This document shows, in pieces, positions 26,801-34,660 of a stretch of DNA of 64,000 bases. Location of the stretch: assembly GCF_000011565.2 (NCBI RefSeq), contig NC_005861.2, positions 496,001 to 560,000 of the forward strand, given 5' to 3'. Source of the stretch: Candidatus Protochlamydia amoebophila UWE25 (GTDB lineage Bacteria > Chlamydiota > Chlamydiia > Chlamydiales > Parachlamydiaceae). How positions within the stretch are numbered: position 1 is the first letter of the stretch; each line of letters starts with the position of its first letter. The translations under genes were made by a program, and so were the position numbers. The notes under the pieces are model-generated. The model was not told the DNA's origin. It searched no databases and saw only the letters and a program-made list of their open reading frames with translations.

Positions 26801-27562
26801 CTCTTGCGTAAGGAAAAAGCATTATTAGGGTTTTTTTTGACAGGCCATCCCATGGATGAATATAAAGACATTCTCCAGCGCCTTTCTTGTGTACCTTTGA
26901 GGCGTTTAGATCAATTAAACCATGATGCAGTTTTTCGCTCAGCTTTTATTGTAGAATCACTTCAAATTAGGATTGCATCAAAATCGCAAAAGAAATTTGC
27001 CATTTTGACAATTAGTGATGGGATGGAAAGACAAGAGCTTCCTATTTGGCCCGATCTTTTTGAAGAAAAAAGCCATCTACTTCAGGAAAATCAATTACTT
27101 TATGCTGTTTTACAAATTGAAAAAAAAGATGGGGAAGTTAAGCTTTCTTGTCGCTGGTTGGATGATCTAACCAAAGCGAATGAAGAAATGATTGAAACGT
27201 GTGATCGAGCTTATGATAAGGCTAAACATCAAGCAGTTCGGTTTGCTCAAAATAAAAATATTGCAACGAAACAATCAGAAAAGCCCAAGGCAGAAAAAAA
27301 TATCGTAAAACAGAATCAAGAGGCCTCTTCGATGAAAACAGTGTGTATTAAACTCAATGCTGATCAAGCACGATTAAGTCATATTTTAAAAATTAAAAAA
27401 TTAATACAAGACCATCATGGAACAACGTCTGTTTTAATTGATTTTCATAATTCTACTAAATCTCTTGCCACCTTGCATATCGATGCTAAATGGGGAATTA
27501 CATTAAGTGAACAATTCAAACAAAAAATTTGTGAACTTCCTTGCGTTTTTGAAATCGAATAA
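23804..27562 (+). CDS. dnaE: DNA polymerase III alpha subunit
   Basis: A 1252-residue replicative polymerase. The N-terminal PHP domain begins at once (FVHLRTHSQYSILDASAS, ALTDHGNLFG). The C-family polymerase core includes GPGRGSGAGSIVLY and the catalytic YPDIDVDICMDRRGEVI near residue 460, then GIHAAGIIIS and FGFNKSHAAAYG-type finger motifs, a helix-hairpin-helix region (GIKGVGAGVVEAI) and an OB-fold region (FFLTGHPMDEY onward). The usual PD(F)D(I)D triad appears here as PDIDVD, keeping both aspartates. The length matches chlamydial DnaE1. The ribosome binding site is weak. It is followed by the envelope genes in the order seen in C. trachomatis CT545-CT548. Confidence 0.97.
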   Translation: MISSPFVHLRTHSQYSILDASASISDLSQRAFQEGMSSIALTDHGNLFGIVDFYKACKEVKVKSIIGCELYVAPGSRLEKTKVYGQRAAYHLTLLAQNNRGYQNLAKLSSSGYIEGFYYYPRVDHDLLRKHSEGLICLSGSLGTLLAHEILQGNVKSIQDHLLWYQEVFKDRFYLDLQRHEMAAEDIQQDGLYQESWLVQQYQDYFNRQQKVNEALIALSREHHIPLVATNDVHYIDREDWRAHEILLNIQSGEPCEIWEKDAYGTPKFRIPNPKRQTYPSHEYYFKSSQQMEQLFKDVPEAIINTQKIAEQCLVEIDFKTKHYPVYLPPSLENRPFEKDEQKKEVENYLWKLCEEGISNRYTIERLAKVQEIYPDRNPLDVVRERLNYEMSIIVPKGMSDYLLIVWDFINWAKRNGIPMGPGRGSGAGSIVLYLIGITDIEPLRFHLFFERFINPERISYPDIDVDICMDRRGEVIAYTLQKYGKDNVAQIITFGTMKAKMALKDVGRVLSVPLSKVNEIAKLVPEDLNITLDKALEKDQDLRQLYENDEEVGRLIDLAKKLEGSIRNTGIHAAGIIISGVPLTNLIPICNSKDSDIPVTQFSMKPVEAVGMLKVDFLGLKTLTAIQICVNAVKASTGKEIDWINLPLDDKPTFDLLNQGKTLGIFQLESGGMQDLARQLHLDRFEEIIAVGALYRPGPMDMIPSFINRKHGREAIENDHPWMKDILAETYGIMVYQEQVMQIASKLANFSLGEGDVLRRAMGKKDMDQMAKQREKFRLGALENQIDNQTSMLIFDKMEKFAAYGFNKSHAAAYGYLSYVTAYLKANYPGEWMASLMTCDRDDLSKVAKFIRECQSMNIPMLPPDINEAGEIFQATKQGIRFAMTGIKGVGAGVVEAIVQERQKRGPFKNFYEFFKRIDTKKVGKKVVESLVEAGSFDFTGWARDALVMSIDPMYESSSKEQKEQAMGFMSLFAKMDDEMTNQFRKPPEVKNKTSRQDLLRKEKALLGFFLTGHPMDEYKDILQRLSCVPLRRLDQLNHDAVFRSAFIVESLQIRIASKSQKKFAILTISDGMERQELPIWPDLFEEKSHLLQENQLLYAVLQIEKKDGEVKLSCRWLDDLTKANEEMIETCDRAYDKAKHQAVRFAQNKNIATKQSEKPKAEKNIVKQNQEASSMKTVCIKLNADQARLSHILKIKKLIQDHHGTTSVLIDFHNSTKSLATLHIDAKWGITLSEQFKQKICELPCVFEIE

Positions 27563-27660
27563 GTGGGTATTAGATTGACAGTAAGGAAGTATCCTCATAA
27601 ACTAAATCCCTTAATAGCAAATCGATTTTTTTGAAAAGTTAATTCATTTAGCGAGAGTTT

Positions 27661-29067
27661 ATGAAACAACGATCTTTTTTACTCCTCCTCATATTAACTA
27701 TCTGTTTAGGGTTTCATTCTTCTGTAGAAGCTTCGAAATCCAGGCCTTTTTCAAGTCAACAAGAGGCTCAAAGATACCTAAATCAACATTACAATAAAGG
27801 GTGTCATTATTATAATAAGCAGAATTGGCGTTTTGCGATGGATGAATTTGAAAAAGTAGTTTATTTTTTTCCAAATTCTACAGAAGCAGCTGAAGCCTAT
27901 TATTATTTAGGAGTCTGTTATTTTGAAAGAAAAGAGTATGACTTCGCAAATAATGCATTTTCAAAATATTTGACTTCTGTTGAACAACCGGCTTTTTTTG
28001 AAGATGCTGTGCATTATAAATTCTGCATTGCAGAGCATTTTCGCTGCGGAAAAAGAAGAAGGCCTTTAACATTTCGTTATTTTCCTAAATGGATGTCTGG
28101 GCAAACAATAGCTTTAACAATTTACGATGAAATCATTGTCGCAATGCCGAACAGTGATATGACGGTTAATGCTTTATATTCTAAGGCTCAATTACTGCAA
28201 AAAATGGAAAGTTTTAGAGAAGCTATTGAAACATATCAAATTTTAATTCGCCGATTTCCTAAACATGAAATGACTCCGCTGTGTTATCTTAAAATTGCTG
28301 AATCTTACTCCCAACAAAGTGTTTATGAATTTCAAAATCCCGATATTTTGGCATTAGCAGAACTCAATTCACGGAAATTTAAAGAAGAATTTCCTCGGGA
28401 AGAAAAAACTGAACTTGCAGAAAGGTATGTTCAAAGAATTAAGGATATGTATGCCAAAGGTTTGTGCGACATGGGGTTATTTTACGAGAGAATGGGCCAC
28501 CCTGATGCAGCTGCTATCTATTTTCGTAGCTCGATTGAAGAATTTCCTGATACATATGTAGCAGGTTATTGTCGCTCACGTTTGAAATCATTTGGGTGTG
28601 AATATGAGGAAGAGCAACCAATTTTGATAGAATCAGGCGAAATAGAAAATTCTTGCCAAGAGAAAGAGACTTGTGAAAATGAAAGCCTGCCTATGCAAAA
28701 AGAAAATCCTGAAGCTCAATCGCAAATTTTAAGTCTACAGCTATCTTCAGATAAAGTTAGCCAAGAGCATCTTGTTGAAGAAGTTCTTATTAATCACTCC
28801 TCTGTAGACTCTGCAGAAGTCCTCCCAAAAGACTGTTATCAAGAAGAGATAGTTAATGCTCGTCCATATGAATCCCAATTTAACGATTTTATTTTTTATG
28901 ATTTGCAATCCGATGCTGTTCTTCCCGATCATGAATCAGTCAATGGAAAAACAAATGAGCAAATGGATTCTCAATTAGATGTCCAGGAAGAGATTGGGAC
29001 GACTCCTTATATTCTTCATTATAGCTTGACAAAGAAAACCCCTCAACAGCGCATGCAAAGACCTTAG
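27661..29067 (+). CDS. BamD-like TPR outer-membrane assembly protein
   Basis: A 468-residue exported protein with a signal peptide (MKQRSFLLLLILTICLGFHSS, likely cut after VEA) but no lipobox cysteine. Residues ~30-320 hold TPR-like helical repeats of the BamD/YfiO type: AMDEFEKVVYFFPNSTEAAEAYYYLGVCYF, then AIETYQILIRRFPKHEMTPLCYLKIAESY and AAIYFRSSIEEFPDTYVAGYC are split across the domain. BamD helps insert outer-membrane beta barrels. The final ~145 residues are acidic and low in complexity, not part of BamD. It is 5 bases from the LptE-like gene, so both are probably cotranscribed. C. trachomatis CT546/CT547 lie in the same place. Assignment as BamD itself is uncertain. Confidence 0.72.
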   Translation: MKQRSFLLLLILTICLGFHSSVEASKSRPFSSQQEAQRYLNQHYNKGCHYYNKQNWRFAMDEFEKVVYFFPNSTEAAEAYYYLGVCYFERKEYDFANNAFSKYLTSVEQPAFFEDAVHYKFCIAEHFRCGKRRRPLTFRYFPKWMSGQTIALTIYDEIIVAMPNSDMTVNALYSKAQLLQKMESFREAIETYQILIRRFPKHEMTPLCYLKIAESYSQQSVYEFQNPDILALAELNSRKFKEEFPREEKTELAERYVQRIKDMYAKGLCDMGLFYERMGHPDAAAIYFRSSIEEFPDTYVAGYCRSRLKSFGCEYEEEQPILIESGEIENSCQEKETCENESLPMQKENPEAQSQILSLQLSSDKVSQEHLVEEVLINHSSVDSAEVLPKDCYQEEIVNARPYESQFNDFIFYDLQSDAVLPDHESVNGKTNEQMDSQLDVQEEIGTTPYILHYSLTKKTPQQRMQRP

Positions 29068-29072
29068 CTGCG

Positions 29073-29630
29073 ATGATTAAATTCATTCTGACTTGTTTTT
29101 TTTTATTGGGTTTTTTTTCAAGCTGTCAATACCAATTTGGAAAAGGAGAATTGGCTGATCAATATCAAACGATAGCCATTCCTTATGTAGAGGGTGATCA
29201 GGAAGGGGGGGTGACAGCTGAAGTCATTAAAAGAATGAGTGAAACTGGTGCCCTTCGTTATGTCTCATCTCATGGAGAGTTGATTTTGAAGATAAAACTC
29301 ATTGAATTTCGTGATGAAAATATTGGCTTCCGCTATGACCGAAAAAAGCAAGGAGAGTTAAAAAAAACTGTTATTCCTACTGAAACTCGCTTAAATGCTG
29401 TTGCAGAAGTGATTATTACGGAAGCTTCTTCAGGAAAAATCATCAGAGGGCCAACACGAATTAAAACGAGTATAGATTTTGATCATGATTTCTATTCTAG
29501 TTATCATGAGATAAATGTATTTTCTTTAGGACAACTTAACGATTATGATGCTGCACATGACGCTGTCATGTATCCATTAAATCGACAATTAGCCGAAAAA
29601 ATTGTAGATTATGTGACCCAAAGTTGGTAA
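29073..29630 (+). CDS. lptE: LptE-like lipoprotein
   Basis: A 185-residue probable outer-membrane lipoprotein. A short signal peptide ends in FFSSC with the Cys as the likely lipidated residue (MIKFILTCFFLLGFFSSC). The body shows the LptE/RlpB pattern: a YQFGKGELADQYQTIAIPYVEGD opening, the VTAEVIKRMSETGALRYV helix and a beta-rich LKIKLIEFRDENIGFRYD segment, then a final helix. LptE plugs the LptD translocon that delivers lipopolysaccharide to the outer membrane. It sits 5 bases after the BamD-like gene and 15 before rsbW. The gene name rests on fold-level resemblance and position (CT548 in C. trachomatis). Confidence 0.72.
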   Translation: MIKFILTCFFLLGFFSSCQYQFGKGELADQYQTIAIPYVEGDQEGGVTAEVIKRMSETGALRYVSSHGELILKIKLIEFRDENIGFRYDRKKQGELKKTVIPTETRLNAVAEVIITEASSGKIIRGPTRIKTSIDFDHDFYSSYHEINVFSLGQLNDYDAAHDAVMYPLNRQLAEKIVDYVTQSW

Positions 29631-29645
29631 ATATGCAGTAAATCT

Positions 29646-30068
29646 ATGCATCAAAAAACATTTTTAGCTAATCTTAGCCAACTTCATGAAATGCTTAGTT
29701 TTATTCAATCTTATGGGCAATCTCATCATATAAATTCTTACACACTCAATAAAATTGTTGTTGCAGCTGAAGAAGCTCTTGTAAATATTATTCACTATGG
29801 ATATCCCGACCAAATTGGAAAAATAGAAATTATTTGTGACAAAACTTCATTAAAACCCGGGATTCACATTTTAATCAAAGATCAAGGAATCCCTTTCAAT
29901 CCTGTAAAAAAAGGCTTTTCTAATAAGAAAAACAACTCAACGAATTTGAAGATTGGAGGATATGGAATTTATCTTTATGTCGAAATTATGGATAAAGTAG
30001 AATATCAAAGAGGTAAGGAGGGCAATATCCTTTCTTTGATTAAATACATTATGGATCCTGAACAATAA
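29646..30068 (+). CDS. rsbW: RsbW-type anti-sigma factor / serine kinase
   Basis: A 140-residue GHKL-fold kinase. The N box is EEALVNIIHYGYP near residue 40, the G1 box KDQGIPFNP near 80 and the G2 box GGYGIYLYVEIMD near 108. Such proteins phosphorylate an anti-sigma-factor antagonist and may bind a sigma factor; in Chlamydia the Rsb partner-switching system has been linked to metabolite-responsive control of sigma-66. No partner gene (rsbV, rsbU) is adjacent. It follows the LptE-like gene by 15 bases; the ribosome binding site is poor, suggesting translational coupling. It corresponds by position to CT549. Confidence 0.88.
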   Translation: MHQKTFLANLSQLHEMLSFIQSYGQSHHINSYTLNKIVVAAEEALVNIIHYGYPDQIGKIEIICDKTSLKPGIHILIKDQGIPFNPVKKGFSNKKNNSTNLKIGGYGIYLYVEIMDKVEYQRGKEGNILSLIKYIMDPEQ

Positions 30069-30095
30069 TTTAAAACTTAGAAAATGCATTTAAAA

Positions 30096-30593
30096 TCATA
30101 GATTGTAAGAGTCTTTTAGTTGAGATAGTTGCTGTTCATTGTCTTGAATTTCTGCCAAAAAACTTTCTAATATTTTTAAAACAATTTTAGAATTGTTATA
30201 AATTCCGGACGCTATAAAAGTAGCTTCTAAGTGAACATCTTCTTCAGGCTTATTTAAAGCAATTAATGTATAAGTGACGGGTAAATCATCTAGCTGATCA
30301 GGAACAATCCATACGATATAATCATCGTTAACTAAGGTAATTTTATCTGTCGATTCAATGATATGAAAATAACGAGGGATCAATTGAGCTTTCTTTTTTG
30401 TCAAGGGCTGAAAATGTAATAAATCAAAATGATGAAGGAGATCAAGGTTAACGTAAAAAATTCCATCAGGAATCCAATAAGAAAGATTCTTACTAAATTT
30501 TTTATAATATTCTTCGATCATTGCTAAATTGTGCATATATAGCTCTCTTATCTCTTCCTTTGGAATAAAAACGTATTGGCTAATTTCATTCAA
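30096..30593 (-). CDS. Hypothetical protein between rsbW and dacF
   Basis: A 165-residue soluble, acidic protein of unknown function. It has no signal peptide or membrane segment. A mixed alpha/beta pattern is seen (IVWIVPDQLDDLPVTYTLIAL) with a helical C-terminus (IVLKILESFLAEI). It is convergent with rsbW (27-base gap) and divergent from dacF. C. trachomatis CT550 lies at this position, so a conserved chlamydial gene is likely; I know of no function for it. The codon pattern resembles its neighbours. Confidence 0.75.
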   Translation of the reverse strand: MNEISQYVFIPKEEIRELYMHNLAMIEEYYKKFSKNLSYWIPDGIFYVNLDLLHHFDLLHFQPLTKKKAQLIPRYFHIIESTDKITLVNDDYIVWIVPDQLDDLPVTYTLIALNKPEEDVHLEATFIASGIYNNSKIVLKILESFLAEIQDNEQQLSQLKDSYNL

Positions 30594-30760
30594 TTAGTAA
30601 ATTCATTCACTTCTAGAGGTCTGAAAATACTAATCTTACATAATAATTTTAATTTATTTTTTAATTGATTTTCAATTTTTTAGTTGTTTTTTTTTATAAT
30701 TTCTCGGATTTTATTCGTAATATTTTAGTAAGTAAGCGTCAAGTTGAACATGGGTTTAAA

Positions 30761-32035
30761 ATGAGAGTCTGGTACATTTTTTTTGTGACAATAATTTCTT
30801 TTTCCTTACGATCAGCCCCCCTTGATTTTAAAATTGCTGGGGAAGCGGCTATTTTACTTAATGCTGAAAGTGGAGCAATTCTATTTGAACAAGAAGCCTA
30901 CTCTTGCCAATTTCCAGCCAGTACAACAAAAGTAGCCACAGCTTTATATGCGTTAAGTAAAAAGCAAGATCTTAACCAGATGATGGCCGCTGAGCAAGAC
31001 TCACTGACGACACTTTCGCAAGAAGCTAAGAAGAAAACTAATTATGATCCTCCTTATCGACTAGAACCTGATGGCAGTCACATAGGTCTAAAAAAAGGAG
31101 AAATGATGTCATTGCACGATCTTTTAGGAGGGATGTTAATTCCTTCTGGAAATGATGCCGCAAACGTAATTGCTAATGCCCTAGGCCCTACAATTCCAGT
31201 TTTTATGGCAGAGTTGAACATTTACTTAAAAAAAATTGGCTGTGAGAAAACAACTTTTTATAATCCTCATGGTCTGCATCATCCTCAACATCAAACAACG
31301 GCTTACGATTTAGCTCTAATAACCAAAGAAGCTTTGAAACAACCTGTTTTTTGCGAATTGATTGGACAAAAAAAATATTTAAGGCCAAAAACGAATAAAC
31401 AAGCGGCAACGACTTTATTACAGACAAATCGGTTAATTCGCCCCGGAAGCTTTTATTATTCTAAAGCGATTGGAGGAAAAACTGGTTATCATGCAAAAGC
31501 TAAAAAAACATATATTGGAGTCGCTCGATCGGAAGAAAGGACCTTGATAGTGGTTTTATTGGGTTATCAAGAGAGAAATACCATTTTTCAAGATGCTATT
31601 AAATTGTTTGATGCTGCTTTCAATCAACCTAAAATTCAACGTACATTTTTGAAAGAAGGAAGACAGTCATTTGCTCATAATCTTCCTAAAGCTGCTTGCC
31701 CGCTACAAACGCATTTAAAAGAACCATTGAAGTTAGACTATTATCTGGCAGAAGATCCCGAAGCTAAATGTCTTTTATATTGGATGATTCCACCTTTACC
31801 TATCCAAAAAGATCAACAAGTGGGAGAGTTACATCTCATTGCTAAGAATGGTAGCTTAATTAAAAAGGCCTCTCTTTTAGCATTAGGAGATGTTTCTTAC
31901 GCATGGCCCTATAGCTGGATGGCTAATATCGAGGGTTTTTTCGGTCAACTTTCTTGGCTGTGGGTAAGTTTGATTAGCCTATTTATGTTTGGGTTATTGT
32001 TTTTCATTTGGAAAACTAGTCCAAAAGAGCTCTAA
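30761..32035 (+). CDS. dacF: D-alanyl-D-alanine carboxypeptidase (DacF/PBP5 type)
   Basis: A 424-residue periplasmic penicillin-binding protein that trims the terminal D-Ala of peptidoglycan stem peptides. ATG 30761 is chosen because it begins a signal peptide (MRVWYIFFVTIISFSLRSAP); a frame extending to 30665 lacks this logic. The catalytic motifs are complete: SxxK as STTK at 54-57, SxN as SGN at 129-131, and KTG near residue 241. A beta-rich C-terminal domain is followed by a membrane anchor (LWVSLISLFMFGLLFFIW) near the end. Its presence, with the Ddl pair at 36019, shows that peptidoglycan precursors are made and processed. It corresponds to CT551. Confidence 0.93.
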   Translation: MRVWYIFFVTIISFSLRSAPLDFKIAGEAAILLNAESGAILFEQEAYSCQFPASTTKVATALYALSKKQDLNQMMAAEQDSLTTLSQEAKKKTNYDPPYRLEPDGSHIGLKKGEMMSLHDLLGGMLIPSGNDAANVIANALGPTIPVFMAELNIYLKKIGCEKTTFYNPHGLHHPQHQTTAYDLALITKEALKQPVFCELIGQKKYLRPKTNKQAATTLLQTNRLIRPGSFYYSKAIGGKTGYHAKAKKTYIGVARSEERTLIVVLLGYQERNTIFQDAIKLFDAAFNQPKIQRTFLKEGRQSFAHNLPKAACPLQTHLKEPLKLDYYLAEDPEAKCLLYWMIPPLPIQKDQQVGELHLIAKNGSLIKKASLLALGDVSYAWPYSWMANIEGFFGQLSWLWVSLISLFMFGLLFFIWKTSPKEL

Positions 32036-32657
32036 AATATACTCAACTCTCAACCTTAATTGAAATAAAATTTCTTTTAAAATTGATTGTCATTAAAGCA
32101 AGAAAGCATTTGTGAAAATAAATTTCACCATTAAAATTTTTTAATGATAAAAATTTTCTTTATTCTAACTAAATTGACGCAGTTTAATTGATAATACAAA
32201 ATAGAAAATCTTTGGCCTGACAAATTCATAAATTAAAATAAGCTTGAATAGGTTAATTACTTATTAATTTGAAATTATTGAAATAATAATTTCTTTTAAG
32301 CAGTTTAACTTTTAATTTGTTATAAAAAGCGCAGAGTTAAACAAAAAGTAGTCAGTTTGGTTTAGCCTATAAAATTTCTAGAAATAGCCTTAAAAACTTA
32401 AAAGTAAATATTGGTTTAAAATATTTTTAGTATGCAATGAGATTAGTGGAAATAAAATTTGAAAAATAATCTAATCATCCTGAAGCATGGCTTAGTTAAA
32501 TTAAGTCCAAATAGAAGAGCGTCAAAACTAGCATTAGATAAAATCGAAGAAAAAATTCTCTCGTGTTAAAAAATGTCCTTATTTATTTTAAATGCAAAGT
32601 ATGATGAATGAGATTATTAAAAAAAGAAAATTTTGAGTTTATCGATGCTGAATGGCA
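32036..32657. other. AT-rich intergenic region, nothing recognised
   Basis: 622 bases between convergent dacF and rsmA. Very AT-rich, stops in every frame, no clear terminator, no tRNA-like cloverleaf and no repeat visible by eye. Confidence 0.4.
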
Positions 32658-33512
32658 TTAATGCCTTTCAGAGCTATATAGTTCGTGATATAGTTTAATA
32701 AAATCTTCTAAAGATAAAACTTCCGGTCTAGCTTGAGGATTTTGCCCAATTATTTCTAAAGCGTTTGATATTTTAGATGGGTCAAAAAGAGATTTGAGTG
32801 AGGCACGAAGCATTTTACGACGCTGTTCAAAGGCTGTACGAGTGATTTTAAAAAAGACTTGTGCATCAATATTAGGAGGAGGCTCTTTTAATTCTAAAAC
32901 AACGATAGCAGAATCAACTTTTGGGGCAGGGTAAAAGCAATTTCGGCTGACCGTAAAACCATAGCGGGGCTTAGAATAAAAATTCAGAAAGATTGTAAAA
33001 GAGCTATAATCAGATTGGCCAGGTAAAGCTGTCATACGCCTAGCGACTTCTTCTTGTACCATGACAGTTAACGAAGAAAAAAGTTTTCGTCGAACAACCA
33101 TTTCTGCGAGAATTGGAGTTGTCAAATGATAGGGGAGATTAGCAATCACTTTTGCTTTCTGATCATCTCTTAATCGACTTTGAAGTTCTTCTTCAACTGA
33201 GAACATTAGAATATCTTCACAAAATATTTCAAGTTGCTTTGATGGCGTTTGAAATCTTTTTAATTCGCGGGCTAGTACAAAGTCCTTTTCAACAGCCACT
33301 ACATGGGCTTCTACTTCTAGCATAGCTTGTGTTAATGAGCCTGGCCCTGGGCCAATTTCTAAGACAAGATTTCCTGGTTGTACGTCCGAGGCTCTAACGA
33401 TTTTACGAATGATATTTCCATCAATCAAAAAATTTTGAGAAAGTCCTTTTTTGGGGAAAATTCCAAGTTGATTTAAAAAAAGGCGTAATTCGCTGGGTTT
33501 ATAAATAGGCAT
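32658..33512 (-). CDS. rsmA: 16S rRNA (adenine-1518/1519-N6) dimethyltransferase
   Basis: A 284-residue KsgA/RsmA enzyme that dimethylates the two adjacent adenines near the 3' end of 16S rRNA late in 30S assembly. Visible motifs are KKGLSQNFLIDGNI, the SAM-binding VLEIGPGPGSLTQAML, the catalytic NLPYHLTTPI and the C-terminal FEQRRKMLRASLKSL. Length is standard. It starts 8 bases after the SurA-like gene on the minus strand, so rsmB, the SurA-like gene and rsmA look like one operon. C. trachomatis carries kgsA (CT354) beside a hypothetical gene. Confidence 0.95.
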   Translation of the reverse strand: MPIYKPSELRLFLNQLGIFPKKGLSQNFLIDGNIIRKIVRASDVQPGNLVLEIGPGPGSLTQAMLEVEAHVVAVEKDFVLARELKRFQTPSKQLEIFCEDILMFSVEEELQSRLRDDQKAKVIANLPYHLTTPILAEMVVRRKLFSSLTVMVQEEVARRMTALPGQSDYSSFTIFLNFYSKPRYGFTVSRNCFYPAPKVDSAIVVLELKEPPPNIDAQVFFKITRTAFEQRRKMLRASLKSLFDPSKISNALEIIGQNPQARPEVLSLEDFIKLYHELYSSERH

Positions 33513-33520
33513 AAATTTGC

Positions 33521-34594
33521 TTATTTTAAAACAAAAGGTTGATAGTCAGCAGGAACCATTGCTTCTAAGTCTTTATCTCTGACGTAAAAATGTTCTCGTA
33601 ATTTTTTGAGGTATAAGTCAGTCTCTTCATCAGCCACTTGATTTAAAAGTCGTTCCTTTAAAACAGGTTCCATTTCTTTAAAGGAAGGGTAACCACCAGG
33701 AATTTTTTCTTGAACAAATAAAATTCGATAGACAGTGGTATGCTCAACGCGACTTTTATTTTCGAAAGGTAGGCTATACATTCCTGTATCTAAAGGATTT
33801 AAAATTTGTTGATAGGACTTAGAAAGTTCTTTTTCATTGTTATGGATTACCTTTGAAACAGTTACTTTTCCTTTGCGACCAAGCAATTTCCCTTCTTTTA
33901 ATTTAGCAGGAACTTCTTCAATTGAAAAACCCTTTCTAAGAAGTTGATAAGCAGCCTGGGCGATTTCTTCAGATTTTTTGAGATTACGATCTTTAATTGT
34001 CAAAACTTTATAGTTCCAGATAGTCAATCGGATATTTGCTGGATCTTTAATAAAATCTTCATAGCTTTTACGGACCCTGGAGGGTGTGACTTGACGAATA
34101 GCTTTACCATTGACCCTGGCACCGATCATACGCTTTAAAAGGATATCACCTTGAACAATTTTTGAAGCTTCCTCAAAAGATAAACCAATTTTATCTAAAC
34201 TCGCAATAATGTTAGGGCCAAACATGAGTTCCATTTCTTGTCGAACATCTCCACTAGTAACCTCAACTTTACTTTCTTGGGCATCAGCTAAAATAAGTTC
34301 TTTATTGATTAAATCTTCCAAAGCATATTTCCAACTAAATTGATAATATTGGTAGCGAGCTTCAGTAGAAGAAAGATATTGGGGAAATTGTTTATAGAAG
34401 GTGACATCCATTTTTTTGACAAGATCATAGGCAGAAATAGGTTTACCGTTAATTCTTGCTAGAATTCGATTATTAATAAAAATTTTAGATTCTTCAGTAC
34501 GAGAAGAAGAAAGGAAGTCGTCCGATTTAATTGCTTCTAGCGCGTAAAAAGTTAAAAAGAAAGAAAGAGAAGCAATAAAGATAGTTTTTTTCAT
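33521..34594 (-). CDS. SurA-like periplasmic chaperone
   Basis: A 357-residue exported protein. ATG 34594 is chosen because a signal peptide begins there (MKKTIFIASLSFFLTFYALEA); a frame from 34648 would add 18 residues before it. The body starts with a SurA_N-like domain: ILARINGKPISAYDLVKKMD, then a helical stretch LEDLINKELILADA and QEMELMFG. A parvulin-type PPIase domain is not obvious, though the segment around 200-300 (LTIKDRNLKKSEEIAQAAYQ and LLGRKGKVTVSKVI) may be a degenerate one. It probably escorts outer-membrane proteins through the periplasm. It lies between rsmB and rsmA. Catalytic activity is doubtful. Confidence 0.75.
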   Translation of the reverse strand: MKKTIFIASLSFFLTFYALEAIKSDDFLSSSRTEESKIFINNRILARINGKPISAYDLVKKMDVTFYKQFPQYLSSTEARYQYYQFSWKYALEDLINKELILADAQESKVEVTSGDVRQEMELMFGPNIIASLDKIGLSFEEASKIVQGDILLKRMIGARVNGKAIRQVTPSRVRKSYEDFIKDPANIRLTIWNYKVLTIKDRNLKKSEEIAQAAYQLLRKGFSIEEVPAKLKEGKLLGRKGKVTVSKVIHNNEKELSKSYQQILNPLDTGMYSLPFENKSRVEHTTVYRILFVQEKIPGGYPSFKEMEPVLKERLLNQVADEETDLYLKKLREHFYVRDKDLEAMVPADYQPFVLK

Positions 34595-34660
34595 AACAAG
34601 AAATAAAATTTTATATGTTAAAGGGTATATATTTATGGAAACTGTCATTATATGATAGAG

